DNA from: Clostridium sp. MD294
Lineage (GTDB): Bacteria > Bacillota > Clostridia > Lachnospirales > Anaerotignaceae
Direction: 5' to 3'
NCBI RefSeq assembly: GCF_000364165.2
Contig: NZ_CP097810.1
Coordinates: 1,614,130-1,678,129, forward strand
DNA: 64,000 nucleotides
The notes beneath the pieces are model-generated. The model searched no databases, was not told where the DNA came from, and worked only from the letters and a program-made list of their open reading frames with translations. Positions 43,792-53,440 of the stretch are shown here, piece after piece (the stretch's first letter is position 1; the number at the start of each line of letters is the position of its first letter). A program made the position numbers and the translations under genes.

Positions 43792-44181
43792 TTGAAAACA
43801 GTAAAAGGCTGGCAATTTCCGTTAGAAGTAGATGCTGTAACAGGAAAAATAAAAACAACAACATTAGAAAATGACATAAAACAGTCTATTATGATATTAC
43901 TTCATACACAAAAGGGAGAACGATTAGGACATAGTAACTATGGCAGTGACTTAAATCGTTTTATGTTTGAACCATTACAAAATAGTTTAAAAAAGAATAT
44001 ACAACAAGAAATAGAAAATTGCATTAGAAAATGGGAAAAAAGAGTTTCTTCTGTTACAGTAGACATATTTGAAAGTACAGAACAATATACAACATTAATT
44101 GTACAAATACAATATTATATAGAACAGATACAACAATGGCAAACATGGCACTATGCTTTTGATTTGACGGCAAGTTTATAA
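43792..44181 (+). CDS. Baseplate wedge protein, gp25-like (Afp9)
   Basis: This 129-residue GPW/gp25-family protein nucleates the sheath on the baseplate. The motif KTTTLENDIKQSIMILLHTQKGERLGHSNYGSDLNRFMFE contains the conserved E-R and YG-x-x-L residues of the family, and IEQIQQWQTWHYAFDL is its C-terminal strand. The start is TTG 43792, seven bases after AAAGGTGA. It follows the spike gene by 15 bases. Confidence 0.94.
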   Translation: MKTVKGWQFPLEVDAVTGKIKTTTLENDIKQSIMILLHTQKGERLGHSNYGSDLNRFMFEPLQNSLKKNIQQEIENCIRKWEKRVSSVTVDIFESTEQYTTLIVQIQYYIEQIQQWQTWHYAFDLTASL

Positions 44182-44216
44182 AACAAAGTGGTGATACTAT
44201 CAATAGATTAGTAAAT

Positions 44217-47075
44217 ATGACAAAAGAGCAAATTTATGAAAAAATGTTGAAATTAGCAAGTTCTTATGTACCAGAATGGAATACAGAGGGTACTGTAGAT
44301 GTAGGAATGGTATTATATCAAATATTTGCAGAACAAATGGAAGATAGCATAACATTATATCATAAAATGAAACAAAGAAATTATATTACTTTTTTAAATA
44401 TATTAGGAGCAGATATATTTGAAAGTACACCAGCATCAGGTTATGCTACAGTACATATGAATGAAGGAAATTATAAAGGAGTTCCCATAAAAAAAGGAAC
44501 AAGACTTTTTTATGAAAAAGAGGGAGAAGAAAGAACAATTTATGAAACAAAAAACAATTTTTTAGCTGTGCCCAATAAAATAGAAGCAATTTATTGTACT
44601 ACATCAGATGAAAGTTGTATTATATGTGCTTATGATAGAAAAAAAGACAAACAAAAAGAAATTACATTGTTTGATTTTGAACAAAAAAATAATTTACAAC
44701 AATATTATATGATATTGGGCAGCAAAACTATTTTTAATGTTAATAAAAAAGGAAATATTACTTTACATTTTTTTCATAATGAAAAAGAATATATGGCACA
44801 AAAAACAGCAGAAATGTTAGGAAGTAATATAGTAATATGGGAAGTACTTACAGAAAATGGTTGGCAAAAAGTAAAATCAGTAAAAACAGTAGATAATTCT
44901 GTTATATTAGAGATTGGTTATAATATACCACTTTTAGAAGAAAAGGAAATCAAAAAACAAAGCCGTTATTTGAAATGTACTTTTTTAAAAAAAGGTGATG
45001 TTCCTCTTATTATAACAGATGTTAAAATATCTTCTGCGAATTATAATTTAAAAGTAGATAATTTATATTATAATGATTTTTTATTATCAGAGAAGTATAG
45101 TTTGCCTTTTGGAAAACAATATCAAATATATGATGCTTTTTATATCAATTGCGAAGAAGCATTTTGCAAAAAAAATGCTATTATTACAATAGATATTTCT
45201 ATATTTCATGAAGTATATGAATATGAAGGAATAACACCTCAAACAAATATAAAATGGAAAGCAATACTTTCAGAAACAGAAATACAGCAACCAAAACAGT
45301 TACCTGTTACTATAGAAGAAGTGATTTGGGAATATTGGAATGGTATAGGGTGGAAAAAACTGTTTTTTACAAAAGAACACAATAATCTTTTTGCAGGAGA
45401 ACAATCAAAGCAAATACAAATGTCATTTCGCTGTCCTGATGATATAGAAAGGTTTATAGTAGGGGCAGAAAATGGATATTTTATAAGAGCTAGAATAATA
45501 CATATCAGCAATGTTTTTGCACAATACAAATATTATAATGTGCCTGTTTTAAAGCAAATTTCAATATCATATAGTGATTTTTTACCAAAAGCAAATGCTG
45601 ATATTTTTTATATTAAAAAAGATATGGAAACAATAGAAATAAATATTACAGAACAAAACGAAATTACAATATTGCCTTCTCATAAAAATAGTTTACCAAC
45701 TTGTTATATTGCATTATCACAGCCTATGCTGGGTGGAAATATACAAATGTTTTTTCAAAATGCAAAAACAAATCAAAGAAATGCCCCAGCAATAAAATGG
45801 GAGTATTTTGGAGAACAAAATGAAATACAAAAATGGATACCACTTCAGATTTTAGACCAAACAAATTTTTTTGCACAAAGTGGATTGCTTAGTTATATGA
45901 TACATTTTGAAATGAAGCGAAAAAATATGTTTCAAAAAAACTGTTTTTGGCTAAGAGCTGTAAATACCGATGGCAGATATGACAATGAAAAAGAACAAAA
46001 ACCTTGTTTTTCGAACATTTATTTTAATACTGTAAAAATTATACAACAGGAAACAATGGAAGAAATGTATTTCTATATTGCACCAAATCAGAAAAATAAA
46101 AAATGTACATTACTTTCAGGAAATGTTACAAAATTAGAGGTGTTTATAAAAGAAGAAAATAATTGGATAAAATGGCAGCAAACAGATGATTTTTCTATTT
46201 GTAATGAACAAAGCAGAGTATATATTTTAGATAAAAAAGCAGGAGAAGTATATTTTGGAGATAATAAAAAAGGAAAAATACCACCTTCTGGATATAGTGC
46301 AACAATACATATAAAATATGCAGTTTGTAAAGGAGAAAAAGGAAATTGTGATATACAAAAAATAAATGATTTTGCAGATGCTGTGCCTTTTGTAGACTAT
46401 GTAACAAATCATGAGCAAATTACTGGAGGGTGTAATATAGAAAAAACAGAACAGGCAATACAAAGATGCAAAAATATATTAAAAACACAAAACAGAGCTA
46501 TAGCAGCACAAGATTATATACTACTTTGCAAACAAGCAGATAGAAATGTAATGCAAGTAAAAGTATTACAAAATGAAAAAAATCAAAAATACTGTTTAAC
46601 ATTGGCGATATTACCAAAAGAAATAGCAAAGGAAGGTAGTTCTTTTTTAGAAATAAAACAGAATATTAAAAAAATGCTTCTCAAAAAAGCCCCTATTGTA
46701 ATGGCAAATCGTATTGATATGATACAAGTAAAATATATTGCTTATTGTATAAAAGCAGAAATAACAATAGATAATTATGAATATTATCAAAATGTATATG
46801 ATACTGTAGAAAAAAAACTTTCAGAATACATTCACCCTATTACAGGAAATTTTGACAAAAAAGGATTTTTAATAGGACAACTTCCTACAAAAGTGAAAAT
46901 AAATCATTTACTGAAAACAATAGAACATATTAAAAGCATCAATATACTGCATATTAATTATTATGATTGTATAAATGAAAGTAAACAAGAAATTTCTTGG
47001 GAAACAGCAAAAAATTGTGTTTATGCTGTGCCAATAAATGGAACTCATGAAATTTATATCAATGTACAATTATAG
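44217..47075 (+). CDS. Baseplate J-class protein 1 (Afp11-like)
   Basis: This 952-residue wedge protein belongs to the putative baseplate assembly family of CIS. The N-terminus YVPEWNTEGTVDVGMVLYQIFAEQMEDSITLYHKM and IKKGTRLFYE are typical. The middle contains WEYWNGIGWKKL and FRCPDDIERFIVGAENGYFIRARI. The C-terminal J-like part has VYFGDNKKGKIPPSGYSATIHIKYAVCKGEKGN and RAIAAQDYILLCKQADRNV. Length is in the usual range. ATG 44217 lacks a close SD (GTGGTGA lies about 20 bases before) and no other in-frame start is available. Confidence 0.92.
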   Translation: MTKEQIYEKMLKLASSYVPEWNTEGTVDVGMVLYQIFAEQMEDSITLYHKMKQRNYITFLNILGADIFESTPASGYATVHMNEGNYKGVPIKKGTRLFYEKEGEERTIYETKNNFLAVPNKIEAIYCTTSDESCIICAYDRKKDKQKEITLFDFEQKNNLQQYYMILGSKTIFNVNKKGNITLHFFHNEKEYMAQKTAEMLGSNIVIWEVLTENGWQKVKSVKTVDNSVILEIGYNIPLLEEKEIKKQSRYLKCTFLKKGDVPLIITDVKISSANYNLKVDNLYYNDFLLSEKYSLPFGKQYQIYDAFYINCEEAFCKKNAIITIDISIFHEVYEYEGITPQTNIKWKAILSETEIQQPKQLPVTIEEVIWEYWNGIGWKKLFFTKEHNNLFAGEQSKQIQMSFRCPDDIERFIVGAENGYFIRARIIHISNVFAQYKYYNVPVLKQISISYSDFLPKANADIFYIKKDMETIEINITEQNEITILPSHKNSLPTCYIALSQPMLGGNIQMFFQNAKTNQRNAPAIKWEYFGEQNEIQKWIPLQILDQTNFFAQSGLLSYMIHFEMKRKNMFQKNCFWLRAVNTDGRYDNEKEQKPCFSNIYFNTVKIIQQETMEEMYFYIAPNQKNKKCTLLSGNVTKLEVFIKEENNWIKWQQTDDFSICNEQSRVYILDKKAGEVYFGDNKKGKIPPSGYSATIHIKYAVCKGEKGNCDIQKINDFADAVPFVDYVTNHEQITGGCNIEKTEQAIQRCKNILKTQNRAIAAQDYILLCKQADRNVMQVKVLQNEKNQKYCLTLAILPKEIAKEGSSFLEIKQNIKKMLLKKAPIVMANRIDMIQVKYIAYCIKAEITIDNYEYYQNVYDTVEKKLSEYIHPITGNFDKKGFLIGQLPTKVKINHLLKTIEHIKSINILHINYYDCINESKQEISWETAKNCVYAVPINGTHEIYINVQL

Positions 47076-47098
47076 TACAATATTATAAGGAGAAAAAA

Positions 47099-49207
47099 AT
47101 GCTACCTCTTTCTAATCTAAACAAAAAAAATAGTCAAACATTGTTAAATGAAGCATTACAAAAATTAAATATGCAATATAGTGATGTATGGACAGATATG
47201 GATATACATGACCCAGGTATTACATTTTTAGAACTTCTTTGCTATTTAAAAGAAAAACAACAACAATCTATGCAAAAAATAGATGATAAAACGATATTGC
47301 AATTTGCAAAAATATTACAGTTGGAGAGAAAAAGTGCAAAGCCAGAAAAGGTATCTATAGAAGTGATAGTAAAACAAGATACTTTTTTACCAAGAGGTAC
47401 TGTATTTTTAGCAAAACAATATCAATATGAAAATAGCAAAAGAGTATTTTTACAAAATAATGCTATTGTTTCTATTGCATTAGGAAATCGCTTAATACCA
47501 TATGAACAAATGGAAATTGCAAGAAATAGTATTCTTTTTCAAAATAAGCAAGATATTATAATTTATTTTGAAAAACCTTTAGCATTAAAACAATATTTTT
47601 CTATTTACATAGAACTTTTAGAACAAAATAGAAATGCTATTTTAGAAAAACAAAATTTTATACCTTTAAGTATATTACAGTGGCAATATTATACTGAAAA
47701 TGGTTGGCAAGATGTTACTGTTTTAAAAGATGAAACATATGGATTTTTATTTTCAGGATTTGTCACATTGCATTTGTCAGAAAATGTAAAACATTGCTTT
47801 TATGAAAAAGGATTTCCATTACGTTTAAAAGTAAAAGAATATGGTTATGAGATACCACCCGTATTACAAGAAATAAAATATAATGTTATAACACTTTTAC
47901 AACAGCAAACAAAATCAATTACAATATCTTTTACAAAAAAAGAATTTTTACAAAATAAAATGATATTTGATGAATATTTAGCATTAGAAGAATGTTTTGT
48001 ACTTTTGTTTTATACAAAGAATGGTTTTTTAAATGCAGAGCAGAATAATATTGTATTTTTAGTAAAACAATTGCCGGATATGCTATTTCAGCTAGGAGTG
48101 TCTGATAGAGAGCAATTCAAACAACAATTTGCTTATTTAAAAGAAAATGATATTGTATTTCAGTTAATTTGTTTTGAAAAAGAATATTATCAGTATGCTT
48201 TTGAAAGTGTAGATAAAGGTATAACAAAACAAAAAATAGTGTTAAAAGAAGCACAAAAATATTGTATAGAAAAAACACTCTCTCTTTTTGTAAAAAGTAA
48301 AACACAAAAAGGAGAATATTGGGATAATTGGCAACATTGTTCTTTTTTAGAGGAAAAGGGAAAAAAAGAACAATGTTATTTATTAGAAGGAAATAGTATA
48401 GTGTTTGGAGATAATATACATGGAAAAGTACCTTCTCGTTTAAAAAATAATGTGCTTTTTGGTTGTGTACAATTTACATATGGCAAAGAGGGCTGTATAC
48501 AAAAAGGCGTAATTGATACAATACAAAATCAAAAATATTTTAATAATATTATAAAAATAGTGCAGTTTCAAAATTCTTTTGATGGTGAAAATATAGAAAC
48601 AATAGAGGAATTGATAGAAAGAATGAAAATAGCACTGTTAGAAAACAAATATAGAGCAGTTACAGCAGAAGAATATGAAAAAATGGTACTACATTGTCAA
48701 GGACTTTGTATAAAAAGCGTAAAAGTATTACCTTTGTATTGCCCTTATAGTGATAGCGAAGCAGAAAATACAATAACGGTTGTAGTAGAGCCTCCTATAC
48801 AACCTAAAAATAAAAAGATACTTCATTGTTATTTAGAAAATATAAAAAAACTTTTGCATAAAACAACATTAATAACAACAAAAATATATGTTATGCTGCC
48901 GGTTTATATTCCTTTAGATATTTATGGAGATTTTGTAATGCAATATACAGCTTTTGATAGTAAACAAGCAATACAAACTATATTGCAGGAATATATAGAA
49001 AAAATACAAAAATACAATGATGATACTATGTTGTATCATGGAGATTTTTTTGCACTATTAGAAGCTTTAGAATATGTCAAAGAAATTTCTTATTTAAAGT
49101 TAGAACTGTATGGAAGTAAAAGTAATTCTTTTGGAGATAGTGAAATACCACATTATGCAAAAGTATATTTGAGGAACTGTTATATAAATATGACATATGA
49201 ATTATAG
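47099..49207 (+). CDS. Baseplate J-class protein 2 (Afp12-like)
   Basis: This 702-residue partner of the preceding wedge protein carries the same signatures: YSDVWTDMDIHDPGITFLELLCYLKEK near the start (the PGxTxxEL motif of CIS wedge proteins), LPRGTVFLAK, VFGDNIHGKVPSRLKNNV, and RYRAVTAEEYEKM-like KYRAVTAEEYEKMVLHCQGL. Two wedge proteins would form the heterotypic baseplate wedge. SD AAGGAG is 6 bases before ATG 47099. Confidence 0.9.
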   Translation: MLPLSNLNKKNSQTLLNEALQKLNMQYSDVWTDMDIHDPGITFLELLCYLKEKQQQSMQKIDDKTILQFAKILQLERKSAKPEKVSIEVIVKQDTFLPRGTVFLAKQYQYENSKRVFLQNNAIVSIALGNRLIPYEQMEIARNSILFQNKQDIIIYFEKPLALKQYFSIYIELLEQNRNAILEKQNFIPLSILQWQYYTENGWQDVTVLKDETYGFLFSGFVTLHLSENVKHCFYEKGFPLRLKVKEYGYEIPPVLQEIKYNVITLLQQQTKSITISFTKKEFLQNKMIFDEYLALEECFVLLFYTKNGFLNAEQNNIVFLVKQLPDMLFQLGVSDREQFKQQFAYLKENDIVFQLICFEKEYYQYAFESVDKGITKQKIVLKEAQKYCIEKTLSLFVKSKTQKGEYWDNWQHCSFLEEKGKKEQCYLLEGNSIVFGDNIHGKVPSRLKNNVLFGCVQFTYGKEGCIQKGVIDTIQNQKYFNNIIKIVQFQNSFDGENIETIEELIERMKIALLENKYRAVTAEEYEKMVLHCQGLCIKSVKVLPLYCPYSDSEAENTITVVVEPPIQPKNKKILHCYLENIKKLLHKTTLITTKIYVMLPVYIPLDIYGDFVMQYTAFDSKQAIQTILQEYIEKIQKYNDDTMLYHGDFFALLEALEYVKEISYLKLELYGSKSNSFGDSEIPHYAKVYLRNCYINMTYEL

Positions 49208-49220
49208 AAAGGCAAAAAGT

Positions 49221-50339
49221 ATGAATAGTATGATATTTGATGAAGAATTGTGGAAAGAAGGACAATGTTTTGATTGCAATATAATAGAAGATACTCTTTC
49301 GGTAAAAGCAAAAGAAAATAAAAAGGCAGTATATATTTCAGAGTATATAGACAGTGGAGAAAAAGAAATGTTGTGGCACAGATTACTTATACACTGTCAG
49401 AAAAAGGGACAATGCGTATTTTCTATTTCTTATTTTGCAACAGATAATTTAGAAATAACAGTAAAAAAGAAAAAAATGTTATTGCCTGATTTTTTAACAA
49501 GTGCAGATTTTTCACAACAAGAAAAGTTGTATTTATTAGAGCCTTATTGGCACAAAACAATAAATCAACAAAGTGATATATTGCTTTTTGATGTAAAAGG
49601 GCAGTATTTTTATTTTAAAATAGAAATATTGCTGTACGAAGAAAGTGCATTTTGTATAGACTATTTTCGTATTGAATTTCCTAGAGAAAGTATTACTTCT
49701 TATTTGCCTTCATTTTATGATAGTGACCATAAAAACAATTCTTTTTTGAAAAGATTTTTGGCTGTTTTTCACACAATGCTTTTTGATATGCAACAAAAAA
49801 TTGATAATGTGTGTGAATACTTTGTGCCTAGTATTGTAACAGGAGAAAATTTGAAATGGCTTGCAGATGCTATGGCAGTACCAGAAGGCCTATTTTGGGA
49901 AGAAAAAATTGTTATAGAATTTTTACAAAAATGTTTTTTACTTTATCAGAAAAAGGGAACAAAAGAAGGAATTTCTATGCTAGTAGAAATTTATACAGGA
50001 AAAACGCCTTTTATTATAGAAAGCTATGAAATATTACAAAATAGTATCCATACAGATTGGGAAAAAGAATATACAGAACTTTATGGTAAAGACATTTATA
50101 CTTTTTTTGTATTAGTAGAGCAGCAATATTTAGACAACTATAAAAAATATGTAGAACTAAAAAAACTATTGGAAGCATTTCAGCCCGCTCATACCAAATC
50201 AAAATTAGTAGTACTACGTCCTTTTATGGTATTTGGACAACATTGCTATATTGGCATAAATAGCTGCCTTTTAAGCAGTACAGCATTACAATTAAATGAT
50301 ACAACAATATTACCTTTTCAAACAACATTATTAGAATAA
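49221..50339 (+). CDS. Tail protein of TIGR02242 type (baseplate/fibre attachment)
   Basis: This 372-residue protein contains the CIS 'phage tail protein' domain at about 160-300: SYLPSFYDSDHKNNSFLKRF, FHTMLFDMQQKIDNVCEYF, LKWLADAMAVPEGLFWEE and FLLYQKKGTKEGISMLVEIYTG. This domain is a phage tail protein I relative that links wedges to fibres. Residues 1-150 form a beta-rich CIS-specific domain. I chose ATG 49221 because AAAGG is 8 bases upstream; ATG 49197 overlaps the previous gene and has no SD. It precedes the possible fibre/adhesin gene. Confidence 0.87.
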   Translation: MNSMIFDEELWKEGQCFDCNIIEDTLSVKAKENKKAVYISEYIDSGEKEMLWHRLLIHCQKKGQCVFSISYFATDNLEITVKKKKMLLPDFLTSADFSQQEKLYLLEPYWHKTINQQSDILLFDVKGQYFYFKIEILLYEESAFCIDYFRIEFPRESITSYLPSFYDSDHKNNSFLKRFLAVFHTMLFDMQQKIDNVCEYFVPSIVTGENLKWLADAMAVPEGLFWEEKIVIEFLQKCFLLYQKKGTKEGISMLVEIYTGKTPFIIESYEILQNSIHTDWEKEYTELYGKDIYTFFVLVEQQYLDNYKKYVELKKLLEAFQPAHTKSKLVVLRPFMVFGQHCYIGINSCLLSSTALQLNDTTILPFQTTLLE

Positions 50340-50354
50340 AGGAGGGTTTTTGTT

Positions 50355-52100
50355 ATGGAACATAAAAAATATTATCCTTTTGTTAGAAATAACTATTTTT
50401 ATGGAAAATTACTTTCTGTAAGAGATTTTCAAGAAGAACAAAAGTACTTTAATGACAAGAGAAGACTTTCTAATTTTTTAACAACAGGAGCAGGTGTTGT
50501 GAGTGGTATGAATGTTGTGTTATTAGACGAAACAACAATATCATTAGGACAGGGTTTTGCACTAGATTATACAGGTAGAGAAATTATAGTAGCAGAAGCT
50601 ATTACACAAAAACTTAGTACAATAAAAGGCTTTGAGGAATTAGAAGATGGACAAGCTGCTTATTTATGTATTGCTTATGAAGAAAAAGAACAGGAATTGA
50701 TACATTCTGTAACAGGAAAAATAACAGGAGAAAATAAATATTATAATAGAATAAAAGAAGGGTATCAACTTTTTCTAACAGCAGAAACAGAAAATAGTAA
50801 TGAATTGACACAATATCATTTAATTGAAAAAGAACAAGTATTGTTTGAACAGCAGGGACTGAAAATTACACAAATAACACCTTGTTATATACAACAAAAA
50901 CAATCTGGTATAATACGTGTTGTAATAGAGAAACAAAATTTACCTCAAACAGTTTCTGTTTATTATCATTTACAATGTAGTGGATTTGAAACAGAAAAAG
51001 GAGAAAGTGATATTTCTGTTTATTTTCAAGAAAATAATATAATAGAAAATCAAAAAACAATACTAGAATATACTATATTAGCAAAAAGTAATTCTTTACC
51101 AGAAGAATATTTATTGTTAGAAAAATCAAGTATTGTTATAGGAAATGAAAACTATAGTATACAAAATAAAAAAATAATTTGTGAAACAGGAAAAATGTCA
51201 TTGATGGATTATGTTATTAAAAAATATAATAAAAAACATTTTGAAGACATTGTTAATACAGAAGGAGAAAATAAATTATATTTAGCAAAAATAAATTGGA
51301 TAAAACAAGGAGAACACTATTCTATTACTTCTATAGAAAATATGCCTTTTCAACAGTATGTGCTTAGTAACACTATATTGACTGCATTATTAAAACAAAA
51401 ACAACATTTATCTGTTATACCAAAACAGCATACAGAAACAATAGTATCTACACAAAAATTACCATCACCACAATACAAAATAGAAAGTGGCACAGAAATT
51501 ATAGAAATTGATTTTTACAGCAATAAAAAATCCTATTTTAGTGAAGAAATAGCACATGGTTTAGGTTCTGGAGATGTCATGATACAAACAGCATTAGAAG
51601 ATGTAATTGACCAAAGAGATTTTTTTAATATGAGAAAAAATATATTTGGAGTAAGCAGTGTTTTTGAAAATTCTCCTTTTCAGACAGAATTGCCCTCTGT
51701 AGAAATTGGTGTACTTTGTTATCCAGATAAAGGAACATTTCGCATAGGAGTACAATTTAAAAAAGATGCAAAAGTGACAACAATAAAAGTGAAATGGTGG
51801 GCATTAAAAAGAGAACATAAAAAACAAAATTCTTTTGCAGAAGTAAGTAATGTAGAAATAATTGTTGAACCAAATACAATTATGCTAAAACCAAGAGAAA
51901 AATATAAATTTCAGGCAACATTGACAGGCACAGAAAGCCAAGAATGTAAATGGAGCATTGTAGAAGACAATGGTGGAAAAATAGACAGCAATGGAGTATA
52001 TGAAGCACCAAGTAAAGAAGGTGTTTATGAGATTGTTGTAGAAAGTGTAAAATATTCTAATAAAAAAGCAACAGCATTTGTAGTAGTAAAACAAATTTGA
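50355..52100 (+). CDS. Conserved CIS accessory protein ending in an Ig-like domain
   Basis: This 581-residue protein begins YYPFVRNNYFYGKLLSVRDFQEEQKYFNDKRRLSNFLTTG then AGVVSGMNVVL. Such openings (FxGRLL...Q.YFN.KRRLHNR-x-x-x-GxGVVxGLxV) are frequent in eCIS loci next to the TIGR02242 protein. The middle (about 110-480) is beta-rich and not recognised. Residues 500-581 form an Ig-like domain (VEIIVEPNTIMLKPREKYKF, EGVYEIVVESVKYSNKKATAFVVV). Absence of a signal peptide fits a particle component. An exposed Ig-like end suggests a surface-binding fibre or collar, but this is inference. SD AAAGGAGGG is strong. Confidence 0.72.
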   Translation: MEHKKYYPFVRNNYFYGKLLSVRDFQEEQKYFNDKRRLSNFLTTGAGVVSGMNVVLLDETTISLGQGFALDYTGREIIVAEAITQKLSTIKGFEELEDGQAAYLCIAYEEKEQELIHSVTGKITGENKYYNRIKEGYQLFLTAETENSNELTQYHLIEKEQVLFEQQGLKITQITPCYIQQKQSGIIRVVIEKQNLPQTVSVYYHLQCSGFETEKGESDISVYFQENNIIENQKTILEYTILAKSNSLPEEYLLLEKSSIVIGNENYSIQNKKIICETGKMSLMDYVIKKYNKKHFEDIVNTEGENKLYLAKINWIKQGEHYSITSIENMPFQQYVLSNTILTALLKQKQHLSVIPKQHTETIVSTQKLPSPQYKIESGTEIIEIDFYSNKKSYFSEEIAHGLGSGDVMIQTALEDVIDQRDFFNMRKNIFGVSSVFENSPFQTELPSVEIGVLCYPDKGTFRIGVQFKKDAKVTTIKVKWWALKREHKKQNSFAEVSNVEIIVEPNTIMLKPREKYKFQATLTGTESQECKWSIVEDNGGKIDSNGVYEAPSKEGVYEIVVESVKYSNKKATAFVVVKQI

Positions 52101-52124
52101 TATATAAAGTAAGGAGGAGGCAAT

Positions 52125-53414
52125 GTGTCAGATACTCTGTTTTCAAAAAGATATACAGTACATCATATTTTAAAAAACAATCAATATATGAACATATTCG
52201 TAGGTGAAACAAAACAGCAATCATCACAAAAAGTACTGCTCAATCAATGGACAGACAAAATGCTGATACAACAGTGGTTACCCACATTGCTAGAAATGAG
52301 ACAAAAAAAATATGCTGATTTTTTAGATTGTTTTGCAGAAAATGGAAAGCTATATACTGTTTTTTGTTATAAAGAGGGAAAAAATTTATTGCAGTATGTG
52401 CAATCAGAAAAGTTAGCATTGCACTATAGAGTGGTACTTTTACAAACGGTTTTACAAGAGTTTTTAAAATATCAGCATTATGATGATATGATACAATATT
52501 GTATGTTGCAGTACACAAATATAATTGTGCAAAATAACACCATTTATTTTAATTATCAACTTTTGCTTTTACCAGAACAAAAACAAATAAATTGTTTTGA
52601 AGCGTTGGAGCAGACTATGAAAGTACTTTTTACAAATGAAGAATTGAAAAGTATACCCAAATTGCTTATTGTAATGCAGAAGTGCCAAAAAAAGATTTAT
52701 AAATATTTAGGGGAAGTTATAAAAGATTTACAAGATGTTTCTGGAGCAGTAGAAAAACAAAAAAGTGTACAAGCATATATAACAGAGAAAAATAAAAAAA
52801 ATAAAAAAAAGTTTGCAGCTTTTTTAGGATTTTTAGCAGCAGCAGGTATGATTTATATTATTTATGATGTTTATAAAAAAAATACAGAAGATACTTTTTT
52901 ATATACAGAATTAAAACAGTTAGGAACGGTAGAAATTGTAACACAAAAGCAACAAGAGCAAAAACAAGATATTGCTGTAGAAGTAACACAAAAACAGCAA
53001 CAAACACAGTTGTCAGAAATTTTACAGACAGAGCAAATACAAACAACACAAGCAATACCAACTGAAAAAAATAAAACATATGTTGTAAAAGCTGGTAATC
53101 ACTTAACAATGATTTGTATGCAATATTATGGAGATATTGGATATTTGCAGTCATTGGCAGATTATAACCATATAACAAATATTAATTTTATATATACAGG
53201 ACAAATATTGACATTACCACCTAAAGAGCAATTACAAAAAATGCCAGTTAGAACATATGGCACTAAACAAGAAATATATTCTCAAAAAACAATACAAAAA
53301 CAAAATGTAATACAGCAACAATATAACAAAAACAATGAAAACAATGAAACTGTTCAAAATGATGAAGATATGGAAGGATATACGCTATTATTGGAGGAAG
53401 AAGATTATTATTAA
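52125..53414 (+). CDS. Pseudokinase-TM-LysM protein in the CIS operon
   Basis: This 429-residue membrane protein has a cytoplasmic N-terminal domain (1-200) that reads like a protein kinase fold: opening SKRYTVHHILKNNQYMNIFVGE, hinge-like YTVFCYKEGKNLLQYV, then a long helix HYRVVLLQTVLQEFLKY and NIIVQNNTIYFNYQ. The expected HRD is QYC and DFG is NYQ, so it should be inactive. A Lys-rich stretch and a TM helix (about 230-250) follow, then a Gln-rich linker and a LysM domain at about 318-365 (YVVKAGNHLTMICMQYYGD, IYTGQILTLPP). LysM outside would bind peptidoglycan or, if inside the machine, the hub. The start is GTG 52125 after AAGGAGGAGG. The kinase relation is a judgement from pattern only. 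Confidence 0.65.
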   Translation: MSDTLFSKRYTVHHILKNNQYMNIFVGETKQQSSQKVLLNQWTDKMLIQQWLPTLLEMRQKKYADFLDCFAENGKLYTVFCYKEGKNLLQYVQSEKLALHYRVVLLQTVLQEFLKYQHYDDMIQYCMLQYTNIIVQNNTIYFNYQLLLLPEQKQINCFEALEQTMKVLFTNEELKSIPKLLIVMQKCQKKIYKYLGEVIKDLQDVSGAVEKQKSVQAYITEKNKKNKKKFAAFLGFLAAAGMIYIIYDVYKKNTEDTFLYTELKQLGTVEIVTQKQQEQKQDIAVEVTQKQQQTQLSEILQTEQIQTTQAIPTEKNKTYVVKAGNHLTMICMQYYGDIGYLQSLADYNHITNINFIYTGQILTLPPKEQLQKMPVRTYGTKQEIYSQKTIQKQNVIQQQYNKNNENNETVQNDEDMEGYTLLLEEEDYY

Positions 53415-53440
53415 ATGAATGTGTAATGTGAGGGGATACT

